A stretch of DNA of 64,000 nucleotides from Heliocidaris tuberculata (Eukaryota > Echinodermata > Echinoidea > Camarodonta > Echinometridae), in the NCBI GenBank assembly GCA_025618425.1, contig CM046844.1, positions 13,080,580-13,144,579 on the forward strand, written 5' to 3'. The notes beneath the pieces were generated by a model. The model was given only the letters and a program-made list of their open reading frames with translations, did not search any database and was not told the DNA's origin. Below, piece after piece: positions 44,396 to 57,547 of this stretch. Every line of letters starts with the position of its first letter. Within the stretch, counting starts at the first letter, position 1. A program made the position numbers and the translations under genes.

Positions 44396-45689
44396 ATATT
44401 AGAAATAAAAGAGAAGGCAATAATGTCAAATTTGCTTAAAACTGACCTAGAGTCCCTTTATATAGAAATAGTTACGACATGGATGTTCCATGTTTTTGGA
44501 AACAAAATGGCGTTCGAATTCTTTTTATTTAGAACATACCTAGGTGCTTATCGCACTTGAATGGCAATATTGCGTATAATAGTGGAAACAAAATGGCGTT
44601 CAAATCATTGGTTGTCTATAAAGGGACTTTAAACTGATGACCTAAATATCTTTTGACAAAATTTGAAAAATGTCTTTCCATCTTATTTTCCCATCATGCT
44701 CCATTCTCCCTTGTTGAAGCTTAGAATGTACTTGCAGGCAATTTTCTACATTTGAAAGTCAAAAGTATATGATAGTTGAAGTGGGCATATTTTCCAATTG
44801 AGTTGTTTGCTAAACTCCAAAATAATATGCAACGTAATCTCTATAATCTTATTTAGGAATGACCACAAGATGGCGCTGTTCTGTTCTACCAGTTCAAGGC
44901 AGCTGACAACAATGATAATCATAGCATTAAATATCTCATGATATCCGCTACTTCGAGCGACGTTACAGCAAATAAAGCAAGTGCAACCATTGTTCAGAGT
45001 TATAAAGACAATAAAAATTTTTAAAAAAACTTTGTGGTACTAGGCTTCAAGTGTTGAAGGGAGTGAGCAGGATACTTCTTATTTTACTCATTATTTTCAC
45101 CATCTTCTAATTTTCTTTTCATTTTCCAATATTTACATCATTATGTTCCTCATCAAACTACTGTTTTAAAAAGAGTGCAACTTTCACTCTGTTTGCACTC
45201 CCCGGGAGACGCGTCAGTGACTTTTAGAAGTAAATATCCAATGATTTTTGAGTGCTCTTTTAAAAAAAGAGTAAATTTCCACTCTGTTTTCACTATATTC
45301 GCACTCCCCCGGGGAGTCGCGTCAGGAATCAATAGATTTTTTTTAATAGAGAGATTACATGATACCAAGTAAAACATATATATCATAGTGGTTTGTATAT
45401 ATTGATAAAAATATACATATTTGCGATAAAGAAAAATAAATCGTTGCAGGCCTATGAATTATAGGGACAGCCATGCATGGTACTTCACAGTATCTTAAAA
45501 TATTCTACTGTTAAGAAACCTCTTTATTTCAAAAATACACCTACATGGATACTTTATCCATTCTAAATTCAAAATCTCATACCAACGATCCTTGCCACTA
45601 TATACATGTTTCAACCTCTCCATCATCTCATCTCTTATCTCTCTCCCTCTCTCACTCTTCGTTTCTCCCTCCCTCTCTCTCTCTTTCTC

Positions 45690-45960
45690 TTATGCATGCA
45701 CTCTCTCTGTCTCTCTGTCTCTCTGTCCTGTTCTCTTTCTCTCTCTCTTATGCATGCACTCTCTCTCTCTGTCTCTCTGTCCTGTTCTCTTTCTCTCTCT
45801 CTTATGCATGCACTCTCTCTCTCTCTCTGTCTCTCTGTCCTGTTCTCTTTCTCTCTCTCTTATGCATGCACTCTCTCTCTCTCTCTGTCTCTCTGTCCTG
45901 TTCTCTTTCTCTCTCTCTTATGCATGCACTCTCTCTCTCTCTCTCTGTCTCCTCTCTTTC
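45690..45960 (+). repeat. 64-bp CT-rich minisatellite
   Basis: Five near-identical units of ctgttctctttctctctctc + ttatgcatgcactctctctc, varying by 2-base steps in the CT runs. All three + frames stay open (Leu/Ser/Cys-rich), which is a composition effect. Confidence 0.92.
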
Positions 45961-46099
45961 TCTCTTTCTCTTTTCTTCCAACTACATACTCCTTGGTGCC
46001 TGCATTTCCCTATTCCTACTCTCTCTCTCTCTTTGCTGTCCTTTTCTGTTCTGATGAAGATGAGTAGTATATGCATATCTTGCTTGTTTTCAGAGATAA

Positions 46100-46376
46100 T
46101 TGACATTGCTTGATATATCTTGATTGATGTCTATCATGTCTTGTACCTCTATACTTTTTCGATTTACTTGAATGAACTATTCATTAAGAAAGTATAATTA
46201 CTATGTATCATATCTTTGATTTAATGTACATTTTCATTGTTAAGTTTCTTTATGATTTTGTAAAAGTTATTGTTTATGATGTTTTATAGACTGTACAAAA
46301 ATCTGCAATTCAGTCAGTTGGCTGCAAATGATTTTTTAATAAACCATTACCATTACCATTACCATTACCATTTAGA
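46100..46376 (+). mobile_element. LINE-like 3' end with (ATTACC)n tail
   Basis: The terminus ttttttaataaaccattacc plus three more ATTACC units is typical of truncated LINE 3' ends. The coding part is missing. Confidence 0.5.
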
Positions 46377-46489
46377 CTGACAGCTCTACAATGTAAAAAA
46401 GCGAGCAGCTGCATTTTCATTTGTAGCATTTTGTTATTCATATACATTTTATGTAACGTATGTGTGTAGTGTTGTTTCTGTGATTCTGT

Positions 46490-46550
46490 CTTTGTATTGT
46501 GTGTGTGGGGGTGTGTGTGTGCGCGTGTGGGCGTGTGTGTGTGTGTATTT
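46490..46550 (+). repeat. (TG)n microsatellite
   Basis: Alternating GT tract with gcgcgtg interruptions. Confidence 0.9.
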
Positions 46551-46559
46551 TTCGTGCCT

Positions 46560-48120
46560 CAAATTGCTCAATTTGCTCAAATGAGCAACTTATTCCAGCA
46601 TATAATGGAATAGTTCTTCAATAATAAGTGGTAATTTACTTACATTGTATAATGAACGCACAAATCTCTTATACCTTAGATTTGTTGCGTGAATACTTTT
46701 ATACCTGACAAACTTGTATTGAAATGCACATCATGTACATTGTTCTTGTTTAAAACTAACGACTTAAACAATATTACAGAAAATCAATAAGTTCTACCTC
46801 CAATTTCAGTACTTTTATATATCAGTATATGAATTGAATTAAATTGAAGGTTTTATCATCATTTCATCGTAGCCAATGGCTAAATTGCAAATGATTTACA
46901 ACATAATTGATAAAAACATACAAACAATGAAAACGTACATACTTAAACATTATTAAAATGCATTACATGAGTATAATAAATAAATTGAAATAGTTGAACA
47001 TTATTATCATCACTGAGTATGTAGTTAATTAATAATCTATTAATCAAAATTTTCGAGTTGATGATCAGATAAGATTTAATAATGCAAATATATCTCATTA
47101 TAACAATGTGGTTTTTAAACGCAATAGGGTTTTTACTGAAAGTATAAATTTTAAATGACAAAAATTTAAATGAGAAATATTGAAATAATTGAAATGATTC
47201 CATAGTCAAGCTCAAAAGCGTGAAATTAAGGAGAAAATCATCATTCAGAGTTAAGAAATTAAAAAACGGTGCTAGCTGCTAAACAGCGCCCTCAGATTGT
47301 CTTCTGTATTAAAGTATGACTTTCTTCACGTAACTGTGCTTAAAATCATAGTGGAAGAAAAGATGTGATCAATGAACAGCTTGTAAAATGTGGCGCGTTT
47401 CTTCAATAGAATTTTTGAAATATCTACAGTGGTATGTTGCATTCTTCACATTCAACTCCACTTCCATATATTTATTAAACGTATACTGCAGATAGAGTTA
47501 TGACGTGTTACAAAAAATGTTCGGAAAGATTCTCCATATCACGTTTATCAAAAAATGTTCAAAAATTCAGCTTTTCGTGACTAAACCTAATTTATAGAAA
47601 ATGATTTCGGTGAGATGAAATACATGTAATCAGAATAATAAACATATTACTGAAACTGAACGTTCGAGATAAATTCGATAAATTCAAGAGATATGCAATT
47701 TTTCATGACCATCCATATCTTACTGTGTGCTAGTCATGAAAATGATATTAATTACCATTTTTTCCTCAAAGAAAAATTACACTTTTCTTTCATATACGAT
47801 CTGAATTTATTCTGTTTTGTTCGTGAAGTACAAATACATTTATAACATGAAATCTATAACAGTAAAATAAAATATACTTTACAGGGCAGCCAATAACCTA
47901 ATTTCCAACGGGTCATAATCATGTTAAATTAAAAAAAAGAAGGCAAAAATTCACTGGACACTTTGACTGAATAGATGTAAATGCAAAGCGTGTGATGCAT
48001 TTTGATTCATCTTTTTAGGCGACGTGATTGTGTGTACTTATTTTACACATTGGCGTCAGAAATATTAAAGGGGTATCCCATAAAATATATAGTTGTTAAC
48101 AATTAACTCTACCCTCTAAA
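46560..48120. other. Intergenic AT-rich region downstream of the lipoxygenase
   Basis: No coding exon recognised. On the - strand an AATAAA hexamer (complement of 47806-47811) lies about 485 bases after the lipoxygenase stop and is a weak polyadenylation candidate. Palindromic ggagtggactccac-type motifs occur at 48130-48235. Confidence 0.4.
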
Positions 48121-48292
48121 TCCAGCAGTGGAAATCCACTCTTTATAATTTATACATGATATAGGAGTTACATGAGGGATAACTTCTTTTGGAGTTGAAT
48201 CCACTCCTCTAATTAATAGTGGAGTCCACTCCAAACTGGTAGTGGTGTACATTTTGCCACCTGATGCAATCATTTCTCATGACCTTTCGAAC

Positions 48293-48407
48293 CTAGATTG
48301 TGATGGAGTTGGGTACTTCTTTTGGGTGAAGCCAGAGGTACTTCTCTTCCCGTGTCTCATTCCGCTTGTCGACTATGTCGCCTATGCGTTTTAGTTCAGC
48401 TCGAAAC
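48293..48407 (-). CDS. Lipoxygenase last exon (terminal isoleucine, stop)
   Basis: The acceptor is tctctcatccag, preceded by a CT tract, and the exon continues the split lysine codon. Encodes FRAELKRIGDIVDKRNETRE, then EKYLWLHPKEVPNSITI and TAG at 48295-48293. The C-terminal Ile carboxylate is the fifth iron ligand of lipoxygenases, so the 3' end of the gene is intact. Confidence 0.95.
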
Positions 48408-51400
48408 CTGGATGAGAGAGAGAGAGAGAGCGAGAGAAGGAATGAGATAATGAGAGAAAGACAACATCAAAAAAAGAAGGTGAGAAAGAAAGCGGGAGAA
48501 AATAGACACGGGAAGGGAAGACAGAAACGGATAGAGAGAAAGAAATTGAAAGAGATGAACGGAGGAGAGAGAGGGGGGGGGTGGGAGAGGATGAGGAAGA
48601 GCAAGAAACAGAACTTGAGTGCAACCAAGTCCATTTTTCATCCTGACCTGGTGAAAATCAGCAATCTATGTAGATAACTGACATGACAGTCTATAACGTC
48701 GGTATTTTCAAGTATAAGAAAATCGATGCAGAATTTGGCAGTCGGCTTATAGCAATAGTTGCTTGATAGTGGTCTGTATGCTAAAGACTGCAATGCATAG
48801 CAGTTTATCTTAAACTAGAAGGCCTCCCTAGCAGTGATCGGCCTAAAAGTGGAAAATCTTTAGTCTCTTATTTCTTTAAGGCCTTTTGAAAGACGGGATC
48901 GGGCATGTACTGCACCTCAAAGTCTCTGAGGGGCTTGGACAGTAGACCCATAGCAAAAGTTCCCGACTAGTGGTTTCTATGGTGAAAAAAACTAGAAAGA
49001 AGGCCTCGTTAAGAAGGCCTCGTTAAGAGCGATGGACCTAGAATGAAAACTCTTTAAACTCTTACTTCTTTACCGCCTTTTGAAAGGCAGGATCATGCAT
49101 GTACTGCACCTCAAAGTCTCTGAGGGGCTTGGACAGTAGACCCATAGCAAAAGTTCCCGACTAGTGGTTTCTATGGCGAAAAAAAACTATAAAGAAGGCC
49201 TCGTTAAGAGCGATGGACCTAGAATGAAAACTCTTTAAACTCTTACTTCTTTACCGCCTTTTGAAAGGCAGGATCATGCATGTACTGCACCTCAAAGTCT
49301 CTGAGGGGCTTGGACAGTAGACCCATAGCAAAAGTTCCCGACTAGTGGTTTCTATGGCGAAAAAAAACTATAAAGAAGGCCTCGTTAAGAGCGATGGACC
49401 TAGAATGAAAACTCTTTAAACTCTTACTTCTTTACCGCCTTTTGAAAGGCAGGATCATGCATGTACTGCACGTCACGGTCTCTGAGGGGCTTGGACAGTA
49501 GACCCATAGCAAAAGTTCCCGACTAGTGGTTTCTATGGCGAAAAAAACTAGAAAGAAGGCCTCGTTAAGAGCGAGGACCTAGAATGAAAACTCTTTAAAC
49601 TCTTACTTCTTTACCGCCTTTTGAAAGGCAGGATCATGCATGTACTGCACCTCAAAGTCGCCAAGTGGCTTGCTACCACGTGTGCTGAGGACCTTCATGA
49701 ATACCATCATGTCTAGGGTCTGTTGCTTGTTTGGTAGCTGCTCGATGATGTCCGCCTCCGTTAGAGGAGTCTTCGTCCAGAAATTAAACATTGGTTAAAA
49801 ATTGTCTTGTAAGAATATTTGCCACAGGTGAATTACAATAGATTTCAGTGGAACCCACTGAAAAGTGTATGCAAGTGTGTGTGTGTGTATGTGGAGGGAT
49901 GTATGATTGTGTATGGAAGAAGTTTGCACTACAGAGGCATATACTTTGACAATGGCAGCAGGCATGGTAGAAGTAAACTTCCATCATACATGTCAAATAG
50001 CTACCACCCCCCCCCCCCCTCCTCATCAAAGAAAAAAAAACATGAGAATGTCACGCAAATCTCCATTTCACTACAGTTTCAGTGGAACACCATGAAAACT
50101 GTAAAAGTTTGCGCCCATCCCCGGCGTTAAATATCTTAAATTGAAGTATTAATTCACGACGTTGGAGCCATCTTGAACTTGTCACTGATTTTACATATTA
50201 TTCGTGATTGCTGATTGGCAGGAGCTTCATAACTAGAACTTTATAATATCGGCATGTCGGACGAAATTTGACGACAACTTTAGTGATATAAAAGCAAGAT
50301 TTGCCCCCCCCCCCAAAAAAAAAAAAATAATAATAATAAATAAAAAATAAAATAAAAATAAATAAATAGATAAAAAAAAAAAAAATCAATAAATAAATAA
50401 ATAAATAAATGAATAAAATAAAATAAAAATGAATAAATAAAAAATCGAATTCTAGGAGCAAAAGAGTCCTATATATACACTAACATTATTTATCCATCAG
50501 CACATGGTCTCATAATTTGCCAAGATAGATTTGAGTCCCTACGGTTGTCACCCACTCCCTCGATCCCTCCTCTATAACGAATCCCCTGGGAGGTAGTGAT
50601 AATAGCAAAGTATAGGCAGTGGCTTCTTCAATTTTGCCAGGGGGTAGACGTCTCTTGCCCGTTCTCATTTTTGGCGAGCGAGGGAAAATTTGACACTAAT
50701 TTATAAAACGTTAATTTTGTCATCTGAACAGATTAGATGTAAAAATTCCACCTAGACAGGCTTGCTGCCCGAATATGAGGTGACGGTTGCCCAATACTGA
50801 TGACGTCATAATTCTTGAGGGGGCTGCAGCCCCCAGAGCCACCCCCCCCCCCCCATGACCGCTTCGTACCCATATGGCTTCTTTAATTAAACCTTAAACC
50901 CAATCTAAAAAAATAACATTAATGATAATAAAACCCAAGTCTAAAATAGACAATTCTGATTGGTGTAAATTCAAATCGAATTTCTTCCCCCCCCCCCCCC
51001 CCCCCCAAGAGGCCTCATGGGCTCCGTAAGGTGCATATCCCACCCTTACCTTATCTTGCGGCGGTTTCCCGTTCAGCCACAAGGGGTAGGCTGGGGGAAA
51101 ACCATAACAATGATACTGGCCAAAATTCGCGGCGGCATGTCCAGCGCTGAAGATAAAGATGAAATCGGTTATGACGGTGGTGATCTCTTCAGCTGTTTTG
51201 AAATGGCCATCATTTGGTAGTCCCTTGCATAGACGAAAGGTGGATATTCTTGAATTTATTAATTAATTATACTAACTGACGAATGGCAATCGATACAAGA
51301 ATAATGACTTTCCTCTAATATATAATAAAAATGAATACCTTGATTAATAATCATTCGACTATTGGTCAACGTAGTTTATATTAGAGAAATTAAGGGAAAA

Positions 51401-54400
51401 TTGTGCAAAAAAGGTTCCAAATACTAAAAACCCAGACCACTTTGCATATAAAGTGCTTAACTTTGTTAACATGGCGGAGTTGTCTCAAGACCTGATGTAA
51501 CAAGTCACGAGACATAGTTTCAAATCACACTCTGGATTGATTTCGTATCAATGTCCATTTTGCAGTTTGTAATTGCCTGAAATTACCTTTCAACACCTAC
51601 CCTAATTACATAGTCGGTGGCTTACACAATGATATCACAGTTCATAATAATAAAGCCATTAAATACTACTCTCTAAGAAGAATTGAGTGATCAATGACGG
51701 GACTGCCCGGAGGAGTGAAAATAAAGTGAAAATAAAGTGAAATAGAGTAAAATTCAGTTGTTTTTTTTGGTTTTGTTTTTTTTTGTTTTTTTTTTTTTTT
51801 TTTTAGAACACTCTAAAATAAATCGATATTCACGCATAAACAAGTGATCACTGATATGACTCATGGGGGAGTGAAAATATAGTGAAAATTCACTCGGTTT
51901 TTTTTTTTTTTTTTTTTTTTTTCAGAGAGAGAGAGAGAGAGTACAATAAATAAATATGTCACTAAGTATGATATGCAGTACCTTCATGCCACCTATGACT
52001 TCTCCTTCGAATTTGGGCTTAGTCCCTAAGAACCGGATCCATTCCTGCAATTCGTGGTCGGCAGCAATCTTTCTGGGATGGTCTGAAAAGAATCCGACGT
52101 AATAACAACATTAAACAATAGAAGTGAAAATGTGGACGTGAGTTTAACTATCTTGCGGCTTATTTTGATACAAGAAAACTATAATAATACACCTCTGACT
52201 CATCGTCTTGCTTGTAGTAGGCCAACGAAGACTTAATTACATGAAGCATTTAACCAAGACAAAACAACAGTGCAATATAAAGATTAATAAGCGTAGATCA
52301 TCATAACGGTCTCAAATTACAACCCTTTCTTGTACCGTCTTATTATCATTTGGTATTTCTTCGAAATTTTACTCTTATAAATCAGTACAAAATACATTGA
52401 AAGAAGGCATTGAAAGCAGGCGCGCCGGAAGCAATTCTGGATTGGGGGGGGGGGGGCAAACAACCCAGGGGGCTCACTATTTTGGAGGGGGAGGGGCTCA
52501 TGTCAAAAATTTTCGGAGGTGACCAGAGGTGTAGGCAGAATTTTTTTTTTTTTTTTTTGGGGGGGGGGGGACAAGACGCGTAAAAATTTTCGAAGAAACT
52601 CGAAAGCGAGATAGCGAAGCAACAGAGCTGGTTACGAGCACTGGCGTAAATCACACATATAATCTTTTATTTTGCGAGCGAGCGAAAAGTAACCACTTTT
52701 CTAAGTTATATACAATATTTTCATTCTAACTCTTCTTCTTTTTCTTCTTCTTCTTCTTCTTCCTCTCCCTTTTTTTTTTTTTTTTTTTTTTTTGGGGGGG
52801 GGGGGGCTTTTGGGGGGGCGAAAATGCATTTTGCCCCCCCCCCCCACTTTTTCGTTTCGGGGGGGGGGGGGCGACTGCCCCCCTGCCCCCCCCCCCCCCC
52901 CCCCCCCCCTCCCCCCCTCCCCCCCCCCCCCCCCCCCCCCCCCCTTCCGGCGCCTATGATTGAAAGAAATAACTTTTCTACACTTCGAATTTTATTGTAA
53001 GCTTCACTGTTTAGAGTAGGCCAATTGTACCATAGTGATATTCCACAACTTCTTTGACGTAGTCGGATATTGCTTCATGTAGGAGCACGGCATCATCCCG
53101 ATAAGGGTAGTTAGGTAGCACTTCTGGATCAGAGACACCCCTTACAAGAAGGTCAGTCGGGAGGGAGCCTTCTATGTCCAGCCGCCATGTGGAGTACGTG
53201 CGTTTGATGATAGCTCCCATACCGACGGAGCCTATGGCCATGTTACCATCTGTGAAGCCGCCTTCACCGAGCAAAGGGGCCATGCCTTTACTAAAAATGA
53301 AAATATTTGATGAATAGGCTATGAATATGACATGGTAAAAATATATAAACGTGATGAATTTATACTGTAAATTCAAAAAGAAAACAAAAACAACTTACGG
53401 AACCTTTTGGCGTACCTTCACAATTTCGCCACGGGCGTTGACGTCTCTTAACCGAAAATCATATTTCAAGTCCCTCTATTTTGCGGGCGAGAGAAGAGAG
53501 TGACCAAACATTATTTTGACACTCTATTACAGTGGCAATGTAAATTTGTCATCAAGATACTAGGTAAGGTACACAATTTACACGAAGACCGTGCACCTCG
53601 CTTCCCGAATATGAGGTGAAGCTAGATCGCCCAAATATTAGTAATCTAAAAAATCACATGAAACCAATATGTTTTTAGTGGGCCGGGGGGGGGGGGGTAA
53701 GAAAGTGATATAATATCTTCGTGACAATTGGCAGAATTTGATCAAGTACTCTGTAAAAATGTTGGGTAAAAATTGCCCATCATGAGGGGAATTATATTTC
53801 CGACCAACTTCGGGACAATTTTATGCCAAACTTGGAGAATGTTTTTCCAAATCACAATCAGATGTTATTACTAACTGAGCAAAAATTATTCGGGTTGGGC
53901 ATAATCATGTTGACCAGAAGTTTGTCAGACAGATGAGTAAACTCCGTTGGGCACTTTCTTTTACCCAACACTCTTTAGAGTGATAGGATTAAAAACTATG
54001 TACAATCACTTGAACCTTTCTATCACGTTTAAAGAACCTACTTATTGATGGCAATGAGGTAGAGGAAATGAGGGGCCAGAAGACGAAAGATTGGATGAGA
54101 TGGAGACAGGGACCGATGCGTTGCTATGATGATGATTTCACCGATCAGATGCGTGAATCCAAGATGAGTCGCAGACTCGTGGATAAATCCATCGGCCATA
54201 TTGAAGTAGCTCTTGGCCAGGAGCCACGTGTACTCTGGATCACTGGGGTAGAACACCTGTTAGAAACCACAGTCCCAGGAAAGGGTCATAAGTATAAAAG
54301 CTACATAGAAAAGTTGTGAATTTTTAAATATGGATGCAGAGCGCTTGGAAGCGTGTATCCATCCTCAAACAATTTTAAGCTAAAGATCTTGAAGAACCGC

Positions 54401-54905
54401 TTTACGAGGTCACTAATTAGGGGGATGGCCGGCGTATGCCCCTCCCCAAACCCCCATTGATGACCCACAAAAAATCAATAAAACTTGCAGTGATCTACGG
54501 CAATCAGGGTTGCGAAGGTATATTCCGTAACCTCCTCCGCCATTCTAGAGGAATCCGTCCACCCTCTCCCCCGCCCCGCCTCGTTTACCATTTCTTTAAT
54601 ACGCCACTGCCGCCATAGCAACACACACATCTCATCTGTCATGTCAGTTATCTACATAGATTGCTGATATTTCACCCAGGTCAGGATGAATTAATGTAAT
54701 TTCTAATGTTTACTAATATCTATAATATTGTTCTTTCATAATAGCACAGCCTAGTACATGTAGTTCAGAAGACAATAACGCAGTAACACTTATAACAACT
54801 GCATGGCGCAGTTTAATGAAATGCTCTCAATATTATTAACATAATAATTATTATCATTAAAATTATTATTGATAATATTATTATCATTAAAATTATTATT
54901 GATAA

Positions 54906-54998
<93 letters not shown>

Positions 54999-57478
54999 AT
55001 TATTACAATTATTATTATTATCATCATCATCATCATCATCATCATCACTATCATCATTATCATCATTATCATCATCATCATCATCATTTACCGGATTGTT
55101 AGGAGCTGGGTCTTGATGCAGTTGAATAGCGACCGGCATCAAGTACTTGTCCTTGTTTACGAAGAAGAGACCAATCGGGGAAACGATCTAGAAAAAACAA
55201 GATAGGGTTCAATAATTATTATCACTGGAAATATTTCATGATCGCATCGCCAATGCGCGAATCTATTTATCATTAACGATTTTAGCTTTTAACAAACCAT
55301 AATATGACATGGCGGCCTAATTAACAGAGTTATAGAAGGTCGTCTCCTTGGAAAGAAGTCCAAAGGAAGATCTCGCAAAGGTTTCTTTGATGTGGAGTAG
55401 GGGTACGGATATATGAAACAGATGGCTCAAGATCGTAGCAGTTGGAAAGACTTGCTCTAGAAATTAATTGGGTCAATAAACCTTGGCAGATCACTGTTAA
55501 TGATGATGGAAATGTTTGGGTTTTTTGTCCGAAGACATAGGCATTGCTTCAGGATTAAATTACCATTTATCAAAGGTCCAGATCTCGTACTATGGCATAT
55601 TTTCTTGTCTATATGCAAGTTACTTTTGCTCTCTGACGTAATATTATTTTTTGACGTTCTCGTATTCTCCTTTTCAAATCATAATCTGCACTACAGATTA
55701 AATTTAATGTATTTTATAATCCTACTTGGATTTGAAAATTGCGAGGTATTCAGTTATGGCTGCTTATCATGAATTGTAGTAAATCATGATTAGACAGATA
55801 AATAGATACAGTGTGAGTCAATAAAAAGGAAACACAGAATCAACCCTGAATATCGTTGGAATCAGTACATAAAGATTCAATTGCAGACATCCACATTGTA
55901 GCCTATCATGTTTTCTTTAATTTAACACCTTGATCAATGAAATTTGACCATGGACAGCTGAACAGTAAAATTTTTCCTGAATTCATGTCAAATCTGCCTC
56001 TGCCTAAGTTTTGAATGAAATGATGGTCAACCCATACAAAGTTGGTTGAATGGTCTCCGATTCCAATTGAATGCACTCATGTGTCACACAATAGTGAAAG
56101 TACATGTAACTCCTGAACACCATTCAGCACAAACATGGTCAAAAGTGATTCTAACATGCTTTTTTTCAAATGGCCGGTGCTCAGTCATCCATGATCACAT
56201 TTCCGTGAGCAGCATATCAAATTAAAGAATATATTATCATCTATCAAACCATTATAATATATTTCAATGATTTCACTTGCTTTTGAAGATGCTGGGGCAT
56301 GAGTATGGGTTTCCTTTTTATTGACTCACACTGTATAGATACATAGGTAAATAAAACAAAAGTGAATAATAAAGAAATTTCTAAAATACATAAATAAAAT
56401 AAATTTAATCTATAAACAGATGAAATAAATAAACAAATAAATGAATGAATGAAACAATAAATGAATGAATAAATAACTGAATATTCTGAAAAGATGTGTC
56501 CAGCATAGTAACAACACCAACACTATTGATTCATTACCTCTTGTCCATTCGTACAAGGCAGGTCCTTGAGGATCTTGTAGTCGATGATGAAAAGACGCTT
56601 CTTTTTGATGGCTTCCGTGATCGTCAGGCCTTCAAGAAGAGGTTCAAGATCCTGGGCATTCACGGCGAAACTGAGAGGAAAGAAAGTTGACATACTCAAA
56701 ATTCTTCTGTCTTTTCATAATTCTATATTCTCCTTTATAGAAAGGACATCGAGTTCAAACCTAAAAGGCATTGATGATGTGTCCTGGATAACTATCTCGT
56801 GGATCCCCCCCCCCCCAAAAAAAAAAAAAAAAAAAAAACTGGCTTAACAAAGCGGATTTTTTTTTTAAACGCCAACTGCAATACACTGCTTTCCCAGTTT
56901 TTATGAAATTCTTAAATATGGCGAGCCATGCATCACTGCCAAGATTCGACATTAATATAGATGAGGAAAAAAGGGAGTTTATAGTAGGGGGTATGTTAAA
57001 TTGTGTTAAAAACGTTATAATACACATTGTTTTGTTGGTGACTGGACAAAGATTTGCTTACAATGTGTTTTTCTTGTTTATTTTCTAGTTTATTATTAGA
57101 TGTATCAACATGAATAGAACTCTCTCTTAGAATTGAAAGTTAAAATAATTTCCGTGAAATATTAATAATTGACCAAATCGGCCGTAGCAAACGCAAGACA
57201 TTCATCGGGATGAATAAATCCTTAAAAATCAACACAAAACATTGTGATCTCTCGAAAATGCAGACATTCCAGGGTGACAGTTTTAGTGAGGAGTAGTGTT
57301 CATAGATTCAAATATTCGAAACCGAGGAAATCAATTTTTTACACCTCTGACATTTTGAAACACTGTGCATATGAGCAGTGGCGTAGTCACAAGGGACAGG
57401 GGGAGCACCATTTTTAGGCACGTGTCCACAAATCGAATTGCGAAGATATATATATATATATATATATATTTGAAAAAA

Positions 57479-57547
<69 letters not shown>

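Noticed and set aside
48366..48677. 103-codon Arg/Glu/Lys-rich frame on the + strand
   Set aside because: Antisense of the last lipoxygenase exon and its polypurine intron tract.
54813..55205. Poly-His/Ile/Asp frames
   Set aside because: Trinucleotide microsatellite. Only the 55092-55187 part on the - strand is a real lipoxygenase exon.
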